The notes under the pieces are model-generated. The model ran no database searches. It was not told the DNA's origin and worked only from the letters and a program-made list of their open reading frames with translations. The position numbers were made by a program, and so were the translations under genes. From Leptobrachium leishanense (lineage: Eukaryota; Chordata; Amphibia; Anura; Megophryidae), in contig RXON01001540.1 of NCBI GenBank assembly GCA_009667805.1, positions 62,001-126,000 of the forward strand: a stretch of 64,000 bases of DNA, in the 5' to 3' direction. Positions 11,291 to 22,529 of this stretch are shown one piece after another. How positions within the stretch are numbered: position 1 is the stretch's first letter; each line of letters begins with the position of its first letter.

Positions 11291-11411
11291 AGGAATGGCC
11301 GGCGGCGCTGCTCCCAGATTCCAGCGCTGATTGCCGGAATCTGGTGGAATGCCAGGACCCTGTCGCAAGTGCGACCGCTGCGACCCTGGTACTTCCGCCA
11401 CTGTGTCTTAT

Positions 11412-12097
11412 TCATTCCCACGAGCACGCTCGCCATTGCCTCTGCATGAGGGACCATAACAAAGATTGGATACCTGTAATCGAGAGAGAGAGACACATGT
11501 AGACCCCCAGGGAGAGAGACCCTAACAGTGTGTGCTTTATATTGTTGTTTCGTTTTAAGTGCACAAGTAATCTAGTTGCAGTTTATCTAAGTGGTTGTGT
11601 CTCTTTTAAAGGTAAAAAAAAAAAGGATGCTCTACTTTTCATTAGAGTGTTCCATTATGTATTATAGTGTTTTATATCACTCGGGTTTTCTGTTTATAAT
11701 CTGGGCGTATAGGTTTATCAAACGACCACTTCCAGCGTTATTGTTGTACGTTATTTAGAAATAGTTTAGGTTTATGTATATTGACACATACCGGTGCACT
11801 GGGGAGATCATATCTATACAGGTTTTTATATATTGTATGTTCAGCCAGTGATTCCCCATAAGTCATTGTGTATTGGATGCGCCAACACATTTAAACTATG
11901 ATTTCATTGGAAGATGCGTTGTGTTTAAAGTATCCGGTCTAGCTCTTTTTTTAGATTTTACAATATCTTCCTCTTTCTTGTGGTTCTGGCAAGAAGAGAA
12001 TTTAAAACATCCAGGCGTAACATATTATAGAATACAAACTGTATATCAGCTACACCACACAGCACTGACACATCTCTCTGTCACCGGACGAGCAGTT
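11412..12097. other. No recognised feature
   Basis: AT-rich sequence with a GAGAGAGA patch near 11482. No coding or repeat call is possible. It lies immediately upstream of the candidate signal-peptide exon. Confidence 0.4.
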
Positions 12098-12134
12098 ATG
12101 GAGCTCATGGTCTTCGTCAGTATCGGCTTCCATG
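12098..12134 (+). CDS. Candidate signal-peptide exon of the Ig-like receptor
   Basis: An ATG opens MELMVFVSIGFH and runs into the donor G|GTGAGA at 12135, leaving phase 1. The first IgV exon (29710) is entered in phase 1, so a direct join gives an uninterrupted hydrophobic leader running into the IgV domain. A short signal exon ending in phase 1 is the normal layout for IgV-type receptors. The leader is short, and the link across 17.6 kb of repeats is inference. An unrelated ATG near a chance donor is the main alternative. Confidence 0.35.
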
Positions 12135-12138
12135 GTGA

Positions 12139-12907
12139 GAATCCCATCACAGACTGTACTTTCAATGTGATTAATGTAACATTGTGTATGTAGAACTCTT
12201 ACAGCCAGCGCTTCACATAGATCAGAGAAATGATAAAACACCACAACATACTGAAACATATTGTAACAAGCTGTGACATCGCACGGTATTTTAAGGATAC
12301 GGTACAGATCATCAGGCTTGGCTTTATAGAAACTAAAAAATGGAGTCCTTGCGCTTGCAAAACGTCCAAAATAAGATGTATTCCAGGCGATCAGTTCATC
12401 TCCAATACGTCGGTCCCCAGTGTTACATCAATCCATATATATCGTATCCAATAATGGACTTTAACCGGAACGCATTGGGGTCAGGCACCAAGCAGTCTCC
12501 CTACAGCAAAAAAGAGAGAATTGAAGTCTGTAAAGGATAAAATGAGATGACCATAGCATAATACTGTTATTATAGGTAAGTATTTAGGCCCCTGCTAGGA
12601 CCTCACTTACAAAAAGCAGAAAGTATTCAGGCCCATCAAAAGTGCACACCAGCTTCTTAGCCACACCAACCGGCAGCAGGTATAACTCCTTCTCTCCAGT
12701 GGGACAGCTGTTTTGGCATACAACAGTAATTACCATACAGAAGTCTTTAGTGGTGGATCCGGCAGCCTTGGGCAGGATATACAGCAACCTCAGGACTCCA
12801 GCAGCGTTAGGATGAATTAGGACATAATTTGCAATGAATAAAAAGAAAAAGTGTGTTTATTAAAATGAAACACATCCAACATGTTCAAATGAAATCAAAG
12901 TCTTTGA
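12139..12907. other. Presumed intron; no recognised feature
   Basis: Holds short minus-strand frames (12584-12787) that I cannot assign. AATAAAAAG and TTTATTAAAATG patches near 12838-12865 could be the end of an old retroelement. Confidence 0.3.
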
Positions 12908-12964
12908 CAGTGTCACCTTAAGGGCAGGTGTCTCACCCTGCGACGCAATGTTTGGCTCCTTGCG

Positions 12965-13090
12965 AGCGTCCAAAGTTATGGAGCTTCGGCTCTCGCCTGG
13001 GGGAACCACATCACCAGTGAGTTCTCGCGAGATCGCGGCTGGTCACTTGGCTCCCCCAGGCGAGCGCTCAAGCTCCATGCCGCCGGATGC
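12965..13090. repeat. GC-rich palindrome in element B
   Basis: The arms contain ATGGAGCTTCGGCTCTCGCC and the complementary GGCGAGCGCTCAAGCTCCAT. The centre is TTCTCGCGAGATCGCG, as in element A. Confidence 0.8.
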
Positions 13091-13149
13091 TCAGAGAGAG
13101 CCGAACACACGGCAGCGGCAGGAGGTGAGCTGTGGCCTGGGGGCAGTAT

Positions 13150-13740
13150 ATCCACGAGAGCTGGGTGCAATATCCACGAGAGCTGCTGGGGCATTATCCA
13201 CGAGAGCTGCTGGGGCATTATCCACGAGAGCTGCTGGGGCATTATCCACGAGAGCTGCTGGGGCATTATCCACGAGAGCTGCTGGGGCATTATCCACGAG
13301 AGCTGCTGGGGCATTATCCACGAGAGCTGCTGGGGCATTATCCACGAGAGCTGCTGGGGCATATCCACGAGAGCTGCTGGTGCAATATCCATGAGAACTG
13401 GGGCAATATCCATGTGTGAGCTGGTCTGGGGCAATATCCATGTGTGAGCTGGTCTGGGGCAATATCCATGTGTGAGCTGGTCTGGGAGCAATATATCCAT
13501 GTGTGAGCTGGTCTGGGGCAATATATCCATGTGTGAGCAAGTCTGGGGGCAATATATCCATGTGTGAGCTGGTCTGGGGCAATATATCCATGTGTGAGCT
13601 CGTCTGGGGCAATATATCCATGTGTGAGCTGGTCTGGGGGCAATATATCCATGGGTGAGCTGCTGGGGGGCAATATATCCATATGTGAGCTGGGGGCAAT
13701 ATATATCATAGGTGAGCTGTTGGGGCAATATATATCCATG
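13150..13740. repeat. Minisatellites of element B (24-bp then about 30-bp units)
   Basis: Nine units of CACGAGAGCTGCTGGGGCAT plus TATC, then about eleven units with the core GAGCTGGTCTGGGGCAATAT. Both share the GAGCTG(N)GGGGCA core. Long frames on both strands follow from unit length and are not genes. Confidence 0.9.
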
Positions 13741-13995
13741 TGTGCTTTCACTACCTTCGAACAGGCACCGTACTTGCTGGTAGTTGGCAAAAATTTGTGT
13801 GAGCATATGAGAGAGCTCCACAGCAATAAACGTTACAGTAATGTGCGCTGTGCATGAGCATTCAGTGTTATATGGGAGTACTGATTTATGAGTAAGAGTA
13901 GATAAAAAAAATCTGTAAAACTCGGGGGGGGGGGGGTGACACCATAAGTTACCGCACCGGGTGACACCAACCCTAGTGACGCCACTGAGCAAAGG

Positions 13996-14522
13996 ATAAG
14001 CTGGGTGATGGGGACGTGGTGATATGTGGCAAATGACTTTCTATGTGGAGTATGGGGGCAATGTGACAGCAATATGTGAGACAGTATAGATGAAAGGTAA
14101 TGCTATCTGGGTGTGGGGGGCTGCGTGAAGAATTGGAGGGACAAAAACTTAATGCCAAAGAGGCAAACACACAATTAAATTTAAAATATGAAGAATGTTA
14201 CAATATGGAAGCAATAAGATGTGAATAATCGCCCAGTAAGAGTCTGCTATGTGCGCAATAGAAATATCGCCGTGGTGACTTAGTGTGACACATGGAAAGT
14301 TCTATATCACAGGAAGTGGGGAAATGTCACTTATTCAAAATAATTTTCCATTTCAATCATTTTTTAATGTTAAATTAATTCATATTTGTGTATCTTTGAC
14401 AATTGAGTGAACTCACTGCGGAGGGAGTTAGTTCTTGCAGTTGGGGTCTAGGAAGGGACAGGTTGTAGAGGAATCTGGATACACGTAAACGTTCAGCACC
14501 TGGATGTAGAGGCACGGACATC
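13996..14522. other. No recognised feature
   Basis: Non-repetitive sequence between hAT-like element B and the autonomous hAT element. No supported ORF. Confidence 0.4.
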
Positions 14523-14751
14523 CATACACCAGCCCTCGAAATTTCCACTCGCCTGCTCGCATTTGGCGAGTGGAAATTCAATGTGTGCGAGTAGGGAGAG
14601 GTCCGAGCTGGCAGGTGACTCAAGCTTTTTAATTTTTTAACTGCCGCAGCAGTCATATCGGCGGCGCGGCAGTGTTAGGCTCCGCCCCCTCCACGTGCGG
14701 CAGGTCACCTGATCCACCACGTGATGCGTCGCAGGCAGGGCAGCATCCACA

Positions 14752-14932
14752 CGTTCCAGCCAGAGGGAGACAGCGTGAGCCAGCCAGAGGGAGACAGCGT
14801 GAGCCAGCCAGAGGGAGACAGCGTGAGCCAGCCAGAGGGAGACAGCGTGAGCCAGCCAGAGGGAGACAGCGTGAGCCAGCCAGAGGGAGACAGCTCGAGC
14901 CAGCCAGAGGGAGACAGCGTGAGCCATCCAAA
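14752..14932. repeat. 24-bp tandem repeat in the hAT leader
   Basis: About 7.5 copies of GTGAGCCAGCCAGAGGGAGA plus CAGC. The unit is a multiple of three and reads SQPEGDSV in one + frame, but that frame is not joined to the transposase ORF. Confidence 0.9.
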
Positions 14933-15297
14933 AACATCATCCAGCGGTATGCCTGCATGAGGACAGCGGGCCCAAGGTATTTATCTCGTTCTTAATCTTT
15001 ATTATAGCGTCCAGCACAGGGGCGGACTGGGCCGGGGAGCAGGGTGGCAAATGTCCCCGGGCCGCCAGCCCACCGCAAATGCTGCAGCCTCAATGCGCCT
15101 CCATGTACTGTCCCAAGCCTCAGATTGTTTTATTTTTAACTCGCGGCGCGCCAGCAGCGTTGGTGCTGCCCCCCACGTGGTGCCTCCTCAGCCTCATCCA
15201 CGTGATGCTAAGCGTGCCCTGCACACACTGAAGAGGAAGGCGCGGTTGACAGACGTTGGGAGCCTAAGCCAGCAGACTCCAGCCTGCCTGCCTGCCA

Positions 15298-17631
15298 GTG
15301 CCGGTGTGCTCTGTTCATCCAAACTGCGTGGAGGAGGATCGGAGCACAGCAGTGAAGCCAGCCCAGCTGCACTCACTCAAACTTAGCCCCCACCTTCACT
15401 GCCTGTCAAGAGCAAATTCAGCTGCTAGTTGTAGTTTGCCACACAACTCAACCACCATAACAACGAAGAGGAAAAATGATGGTGATGCCGGCAAGACCTC
15501 TAAAAAACGCCGTTTTAATACGCATTGGCTGGAACAATTTTCTTGGCTTATCTTCTCAGAAGATACGGATACAGTTACATGTAAAGTTTGCAGTCGGTTC
15601 CCCCAAACTTCTGATGCGAAATGGAAAGATGGCGTGAAGGCTCCATTTAAAAATGAAACCTTTGTATGGCACGAAAAGAGTAATAAACACAAGGAAAATG
15701 TTGATAAAGTAAAGGCTAAAGACACTCCTGAAGAGAGACCTTTAGCTGTGTGTATCAAGAAAATGGACGCTGCGATGTTTCAGCACATGACACACATGTT
15801 TATCGTTGCTTACTATGTCGCAAAATCGGAAAAGCCATTTCGAGATTATATGGATTTATTAACATTAGCTGCTAAACTCGATGTGCCAATTCTGCAGAAG
15901 TATGGGAATGATGTACAGTGCAAACAATTCATTCATTTCATTGCAAAAATAATCCGAGAAAGTCTCGTGGCAAACATTAAAAAGTCAACTTTTGTTGGCA
16001 TTATGATTGACGGATCAACAGATCGGACCTCCACGGAACATGCAAACGTTTATGTCCGTTATGTTTCAGAAGGAAACATAAAAGAAGATTTTTTGGGTAC
16101 ATTTGCTCTAGAGAGCGCTACAGCTCAGGGATATTTAAAAGGATTGACAGCCTTTTTGGATATTTTGCATCTTGATTACAGAGGCACTCCCTGGGTTGCA
16201 GGCTTGGGAACGGATGGGGCTGCAAGCATGCTGGGTCACAAGTCTGGTTTAGCCGTCCAGATGAAAGACATCTGCCCACAGATCATCAGTATACATTGTG
16301 TGGCTCATCGCTTGCAGCTTGCTGTTTTGGATGTTTGCAAGGAAGTGCCATACCTACAAACATTTGATGATGTGGTGCGGCGTGTTTTTAAATATTATCA
16401 TGGCTCTGCCAAACGCCTTCAGCAACTGAAAGAAGTTGCAAAATCTTTAAGTGAGGAAATCTTGAAACTTCGAGATATACACACCGTGCGCTGGTTATGC
16501 AGCAAAGTTGACGCCTTGCGTGCGTTTCTTCAAAACTGGAAAACCGTGGTGACGCATTTTGAGCAGATCTCAACTGAAGGAACAACTGATTCTGCAAAGG
16601 TTAAGGGTATCCTGAAAGACCTAAAACAGCTGAAGTTTGTGAAACTTCTGCATTTCCTGTTGGATTTTTACAGCAAGCTGAAACCTCTGTCAGAAGGTCT
16701 TCAGAACAAAGAACTTATGATCTGTCACCTAAAAAACAAACTAGAACATGCAGTTAAAACTCTTCAGGATCTTTGTAAAGGGAGAGGAAAAAACGAACTT
16801 GAATTTGTAAGTAAGTTAACAGGTAACGGAACACTATATGGGCTGCAGCTGACCAACCTTCAAGCCGGTGAAAGAGAATTTAATTCTATACGCCAATCTG
16901 TATTGGCTAAAGCTGAAAAATATTTAATTTTGCGACTTTCCTCAGTCTCTTCAGATATTGTGAAATCTTTTAATATATTTGATAGCCTGTCCTGGCCAGA
17001 CAAAGCACAAATCCTCAGTTTTGGATTGAATGAGTTGCACACAATTGCAAAACATGTTTTTAATGATCAGTTTGAGGACAAAGTTGACATTTTAGATGTA
17101 GAGTGGGCTGACATGAAACTCTCCATTCAAAGTGGACTCTCTTTCAACGAGGCTTTGAAAAAATTGAACCAGCAGAAAGAGAGATTCCCCACAATACTCC
17201 CTCTGGTCAACTTCTGTGCCGTACTGCCCCCAACAACAGCCTCATGTGAACGTGGCTTTAGCTACCAAAACAGAATAAAGACTGTGTATCGTTCATCACT
17301 GGCAATAGAGACTTTGGATGACCTGTTGATGATTGCAGTTAATGGACCACCTCTTCCAGATTACAATCCGAACACGGCCATTGATAAGTGGTATTTTTCA
17401 TCAGAAAGGGACGATACACAGGGCTTGGTCCTGCTGTACAACACACATTTTAGCAAATCTCTGAAATTGGCTTCCTATTGCTATGCCATATTGTTTGGAG
17501 TTCAAAATAATGCACTAAGTTTATTAAAAGTTGAGCAGTTACACTTAATATTTTGTTGCTTCCCATTTGATGTAAAGCACTTATTTTCCTATGTTTACAT
17601 TGCTTTGTTATTATGTTATTTATTTTTGTAA
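15298..17631 (+). CDS. hAT-family transposase, intact (777 aa; ZNF862/KIAA1586-like group)
   Basis: Cuts and joins its transposon by the hAT RNase-H-like mechanism in the nucleus. Visible order: basic KSKKRR-type region near residue 70; a zinc finger of TTF type with CKVC near 97 and HEKSNKH near 128; RNase-H-like core with first catalytic aspartate in MIDGSTDRT near 238, second in GTDGAASM near 305 and IHCVAHRL near 332; a VRWLC tryptophan motif; hAT dimerisation motif TTASCERGFS near 645. Length and order fit the family. The start is the first ATG of the frame; the N-terminal 60 residues are low-complexity and a later start is possible. The tail after about residue 725 is hydrophobic and may be read-through of a lost stop. 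No frameshift or stop is seen in the domains, so the copy is young or under constraint. Confidence 0.85.
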   Translation: MPVCSVHPNCVEEDRSTAVKPAQLHSLKLSPHLHCLSRANSAASCSLPHNSTTITTKRKNDGDAGKTSKKRRFNTHWLEQFSWLIFSEDTDTVTCKVCSRFPQTSDAKWKDGVKAPFKNETFVWHEKSNKHKENVDKVKAKDTPEERPLAVCIKKMDAAMFQHMTHMFIVAYYVAKSEKPFRDYMDLLTLAAKLDVPILQKYGNDVQCKQFIHFIAKIIRESLVANIKKSTFVGIMIDGSTDRTSTEHANVYVRYVSEGNIKEDFLGTFALESATAQGYLKGLTAFLDILHLDYRGTPWVAGLGTDGAASMLGHKSGLAVQMKDICPQIISIHCVAHRLQLAVLDVCKEVPYLQTFDDVVRRVFKYYHGSAKRLQQLKEVAKSLSEEILKLRDIHTVRWLCSKVDALRAFLQNWKTVVTHFEQISTEGTTDSAKVKGILKDLKQLKFVKLLHFLLDFYSKLKPLSEGLQNKELMICHLKNKLEHAVKTLQDLCKGRGKNELEFVSKLTGNGTLYGLQLTNLQAGEREFNSIRQSVLAKAEKYLILRLSSVSSDIVKSFNIFDSLSWPDKAQILSFGLNELHTIAKHVFNDQFEDKVDILDVEWADMKLSIQSGLSFNEALKKLNQQKERFPTILPLVNFCAVLPPTTASCERGFSYQNRIKTVYRSSLAIETLDDLLMIAVNGPPLPDYNPNTAIDKWYFSSERDDTQGLVLLYNTHFSKSLKLASYCYAILFGVQNNALSLLKVEQLHLIFCCFPFDVKHLFSYVYIALLLCYLFL

Positions 17632-17796
17632 CTTTATTCTGAATAAAACATTTAACCGTGTCATTTCGTAGATAATTTAAGAGGGTGTGTTTAGGGGCGG
17701 AGTTAAGGGCAGGTAGGTGGGGCAACTGGTGGCGAGTAACTCTTAAGGCCTGGCTAGTAGCTCAGGACTTGAAATTTTGAGCCCTGCATACACTAT

Positions 17797-18519
17797 CAGG
17801 GTTATTCAAACAGCACCGAAATTCCACCGGGAATCAAATTCCCCGACCCTGAGGTGAATTTAGCATTTACCGCATGTTCCCCAAAGTGCAGGGAAAATAC
17901 GCCGAATGCATATGATAAACCGCCACAAAACCACCGCATTGAATGGAAAAACCGCCGAAAAAAAGCAGAACACACCTGACGATCCGCCGCAAAACTGTCG
18001 AACGCATCCGAAAAAAGCTGACAGTCCACCGAGCAGAGTGTCAACCAGCCGCCAGAAAAAGCTGACAAGCTGACAAACGGACAAACAGAGAAATAAAAAA
18101 CCCAAAGAAAACCCTGCAACTTTGAAAATCTGCAAGAAAACTACTGCCTGAAAATGCCATATAAGGCCCTATGAATAATAATAAAAAGGCCCGTTACCGA
18201 AAAGAAAAATACTATTTAAAAAAACAGGAAAAATTCTTTTTGACCAGGAATGACTAGAAAAGAAATCAATAAATAAACAGACTTTTTGCTGCAGATTAAA
18301 AGAATAAACAGTTTATTTTTTTACATCGAAACCTATGAAAACACCGAACCGCAGGGCATTTCACTGACATTTCTCTGCTGTTCGGTGTCTCTGCATTGCT
18401 GCTCTATGGGGGATTTCACTGCAGTCAAACTTGCTGGCAATTCACTAATATTTGGCGAACTGCCTGCTCTCTGAATAGTCGAATGGCCATGAAATTGCAC
18501 CATACGGTGAATAACCCTG
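17797..18519. mobile_element. Mariner-like MITE, CAGGGTTATTCA family
   Basis: The left end CAGGGTTATTCAAACAG and right end GTGAATAACCCTG are followed by TA. The interior contains TTTGCTGCAGATTAAAAG, a relative of the AT-rich module in 5203-6098. It sits immediately after the hAT duplication. Confidence 0.65.
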
Positions 18520-18524
18520 TATAG

Positions 18525-18837
18525 AGTAATTTGCCCTTTTACCTAGTGTGGAAAGTTTTTCTTTCGTTTCAGATCGATTCGGTGATTCTGATCATTTCGG
18601 CGAATTGGTTCATTTTGACGATTCGGATCACTTCGGGTGATTCAGATCTGTTGGTTTTTCACTTTTTTATGAGTTATTTTGTTTTATTACTTATTTAAGA
18701 ATGGAAAATAGATTACTACCAATAGAATGAAAGTTTCTTTACTTATGTTTTTTTTAGGATTTTTCAGAAATTTTTTGGGTGAAATTTTAGGTTTCCAAAC
18801 TTTTTTTCAAGAAACAAGGCTTTTTAACCCTTAGGTT
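18525..18837. mobile_element. Left end of the minisatellite-bearing hAT-like element
   Basis: Contains repeated GATTCGG/TTTCGG words (about 18565-18650) like those, in inverted form, at 26740-26820. It leads into the 54-bp array. The terminal repeat itself is not clear on this side. Confidence 0.4.
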
Positions 18838-21660
18838 TCAATGCAGCCTATGAATCCACACACTGCTGGGAAGCGCCTCTCTGCAGTATAATTAATGCAG
18901 CATATGAATCCACACACTGCTGGGAAGCGCCTCTCTGCGGTATAATTAATGCAGCATATGAATCCACACACTGCTGGGAAGTGCCTCTCTGCAGTATAAT
19001 TAATGCAGCATATGAATCCACACACTGCTGGGAAGTGCCTCTCTGCAGTATAATAATGCAGCATATGAATCCACACACTGCTGGGAAGCGCCTCTCTGCA
19101 GTATAATTAATGCAGCATATGAATCCACACACTGCTGGAAGCGCCTCTCTGCGGTATAATTAATGCAGCATATGAATCCACACACTGCTGGGAAGCACCT
19201 CTCTGCAGTATAATTAATGCAGCATATGAATCCACACTGCTGGGAAGCACCTCTCTGCAGTATAATTAATGCAGCATATGAATCCACACACTGCTGGGAA
19301 GCACCTCTCTGCAGTATAATTAATGCAGCATATGAATCCACACACTGCTGGGAAGCGCCTCTCTGCAGTATATATTAATGCAGCATATGAATCCACACAC
19401 TGCTGGGAAGCACCTCTCTGCAGTATAATTAATGCAGCATATGAATCCGCACACTGCTGGGAAGCGCCTCTCTGCGGGATAATTAATGCAGCATATGAAT
19501 CCACACACTGCTGGGAAGCACCTCTCTGCAGTATAATTAATGCAGCATATGAATCCACACACTGCTGGGAAGCACCTCTCTGCAGTATAATTAATTGCAG
19601 CATATGAATCCACACACTGCTGGAAGCACCTCTCTGCAGTATAATTAATGCAGCATATGAATCCACACCACTGCTGGAAGCGTCTCTCTGCATTATAATT
19701 AATGCAGCATATGAATCACACACTGCTGGGAGCACCTCTCTGCAGTATAATTAATGCAGCATATGAATCCACACACTGCTGGGAAGCACCTCTCTGCAGT
19801 ATATTAATGCAGCATATGAATCCACACACTGCTGGGAAGCGCCTCTCTGCAGTATAATTAATGCAGCATATGAATCCACACACTGCTGGAAGCACCTCTC
19901 TGCAGTATAATTAATGCAGCATATGAATCCACACACTGCTGGGAAGCACCTCTCTGCAGTATAATTAATGCAGCATATGAATCCACACACTGCTGGAAGC
20001 GTCTCTCTGCATTATAATTAATGCAGCATATGAATCCACACACTGCTGGAAGCGCCTCTCTGCGGTATAATTAATGCAGCATATGAATCACACACAGCTG
20101 GGAAGCGCCTCTCTGCAGTATAATTAATGCAGCATATGAATCCACACACTGCTGGAAGCGCCTCTTTGCAGTATAATTAATGCAGCATATGAATCCACAC
20201 ACTGCTGGGAAGCGCCTCTCTGCAGTATAATTAATGCAGCATATGAATCCACACACTGCTGGGAAGCGCCTCTCTGCAGTATAATTATGCAGCATATGAA
20301 TCCACACACTGCTGGGAAGCGCCTCTCTGCAGTATAATTAATGCAGCATATGAATCCACACACTGCTGGGAAGCGCCTCTCTGCAGTATAATTAATGCAG
20401 CATATGAATCCGCACACTGCTGGAAGCGCCTCTCTGCAGTATAATTAATGCAGCATATGAATCCGCACACTGCGGGGAAAGCCCTCTGCAGTATAATTAA
20501 TGCAGCATATGAATCCACACACTGCTGGGAAGCGCCTCTCTGCAGTATAATTAATGCAGCATATGAATCCGCACACTGCGGGGAAGCACCTCTCTGCAGT
20601 ATAATTAATGCAGCATAAGAATCCACACACTGCTGGGAAGCGCCTCACTGCGGTATAATTAATGCAGCATAGGAATCCGCACACTGCTGGGAAGCGCCTC
20701 TCTGCGGTATAATTAATGCAGCATATGAATCCACACACTGCTGGGAAGCGCCTCTCTGCGGTATAATTAATGCAGCATATGAATCCACACACTGCTGGGA
20801 AGCGCCTCTCTGCAGTATAATTAATGCAGCATATGAATCCACACACTGCTGGGAACCGCCTCTCTGCAGTATAATTAATGCAGCATATGAATCCACACAC
20901 TGCTGGGAAGCGCCTCTCTGCAGTATAATTAATGCAGCATATTAATCCTCACACTGCTGGGAAGCGCCTCTCTGCAGTTTAATTAGTGCAGCATATGAAT
21001 CCGCACACTGCTGGGAAGCGCCTCTACAGTATAATTAATGTAGCATATTAATCCGCACACTGCTGGGAAGCGCCTCTCTGCAGTATAATTAATGCAGCAT
21101 ATGAATCCACACACGGCTGGGAAGCGCCTCTCTGCAGTATAATTAATGTAGCATATGAATCCACACACTGCTGGGAAGCGCCTCTCTGCAGTATAATTAA
21201 TGCAGCATATGAATCCACACACTGCTGGGAAGCGCCTCTCTGCAGTATAATTAATGCAGCATTGAATCCACACACTGCTGGGAAGTGCCTCTCTGCAGTA
21301 TAATTAATGCAGCATATGAATCCACACACTGCTGGGAAGCACCTCTCTGCAGTATAATTAATGCAGCATATGAATTCACACACTGCTGGGAAGCACCTCT
21401 CTGCAGTATAATTAATGCAGCATATGAATCCACACACTGCTGGGAAGCACCTCTCTGCAGTATAATTAATGCAGCATATGAATCCACACACTGCTGGGAA
21501 GCACCTCTCTGCAGTATAATTAATGCAGCATATGAATCCACACACTGCTGGGAAGCGCCTCTCTGCAGTGTAATTAGCGCAGCATATGAATCCGCACACT
21601 GCCGGGCAGCACCTCTACAATTCAGCATATGAATCAACACACTGCCGGGCAGCACCTCTA
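18838..21660. repeat. 54-bp minisatellite, about 52 copies
   Basis: The unit is AATGCAGCATATGAATCCAC, ACACTGCTGGGAAGCGCC, then TCTCTGCAGTATAATT (54 bp), with GCGCC/GCACC/GTGCC and CACA/CGCA variants and small deletions. Long frames on both strands follow from 54 being a multiple of 3. Single units recur inverted at 26826-26970, 37085-37142 and 37433-37476. Confidence 0.95.
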
Positions 21661-22529
21661 CAGTAGGGGTGGGCCGAACACCCCCGTGTTCGGTTCGCAT
21701 TTGAACTCGAACATTTGAAAAAGTTCAAATTCGAACTCGAACACAATGCAAGTCAATGGGGCTCAAAAGTTTGAAAATTAAGGTCCCCTCTGTTATAGCT
21801 GAGAGCATAACACCCTAAAGAGGGTATATATGCAAGATATTTGTCATAAAAGGTGTATGGGGGTCCGGGTACTGCCCTGGGGGACAGGAAACCATGAAAA
21901 ACTAGATTGCGAACACCGAACATTTCCGGGTGTTCGACCACAATGGACCACAATGCATTTTCCCACTGGCCTGAAGCTCGTAATTGGCTACAGCCTTGCA
22001 CCTGACCACAGGTCTGGTGCAAGACTGGTTCAACACTATGCCAATCACCGCTCAGAGTCCTGATTGGGCAAAATTTGCCCAATCATGGGCTCACAGAGTT
22101 AAGTCCCGCAGCACACTATATAACGTTTCCACGCGCCGATTCTGCACGCATTTCAGAGGAGATAGTTGTGTGTTGTTACTGCCAGTCTGCCACGCTACTG
22201 GGGGGGTCTGGGGGGTCTCATTTCTACCAAATAATAGGGGAATTTAGGTGATGTGTGTCTTGTCACTGTGCCAGCAAGTTTGTTTGGGGGTTTACAACTT
22301 TCTTTAAAACATTTGTGAATTGAGGTGATTTTCTGGGTCTTGTCACTGTGCCAGCAAATCTTTTTGGGTCTCACTAATTTCTTTAAAACATTTGTGAATT
22401 GTGGTGATCTGTGTCTCGTCACTGGCTGCCAGCTATCAGTGTGTCTCACGGAGTTATACCAGAGTTCTTTAAATCTTTATACCAGAGTTGAATCAGAGTT
22501 CTGTATATATTTAATCTATATCACTCACC

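Larger units (their letters stand above)
10377..11403 (-). mobile_element. hAT-like element A carrying palindrome plus minisatellite
   Basis: The left end CAGTGGCGTAACTAGAAACC and right end ACTTCCGCCACTG are flanked by TGTCTTCT and TGTCTTAT (10369-10376, 11404-11411), a 7/8 match expected for a hAT duplication. Inside are the minisatellite (10501-11110) and a GC-rich palindrome (11133-11290). Read on the minus strand the order is palindrome then array, as in elements C and D. There is no transposase. Confidence 0.65.
12908..13987 (+). mobile_element. hAT-like element B carrying palindrome plus two minisatellites
   Basis: The right end (complement CAGTGGCGTCACTAGGG then GGTGTCACCC) pairs with a left end CAGTGTCACCTTAAGGG then AGGTGTCTCACCC. 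The order is palindrome (12965-13090), a 24-bp array (13150-13380), a 30-bp array (13390-13740), then a C/G tract near 13925. No 8-bp duplication was found, so the left boundary is less certain than in A, C and D. There is no transposase. Confidence 0.55.
14530..17786 (+). mobile_element. Complete hAT transposon with intact transposase
   Basis: The ends CAGCCCTCGAAATTTC and GAAATTTTGAGCCCTG are imperfect inverted repeats. The target duplication is CATACAC on the left (14523-14529) and CATACACT on the right (17787-17794), 8 bp with one base lost. The element carries a 24-bp repeat in its leader, one long uninterrupted transposase ORF and a polyadenylation signal AATAAA at 17642-17647. It is the only element here that has both ends and an open transposase. 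Confidence 0.8.

Noticed and set aside
18831..21700. Many minus-strand C/I/A-rich frames
   Set aside because: Artefacts of the 54-bp minisatellite.
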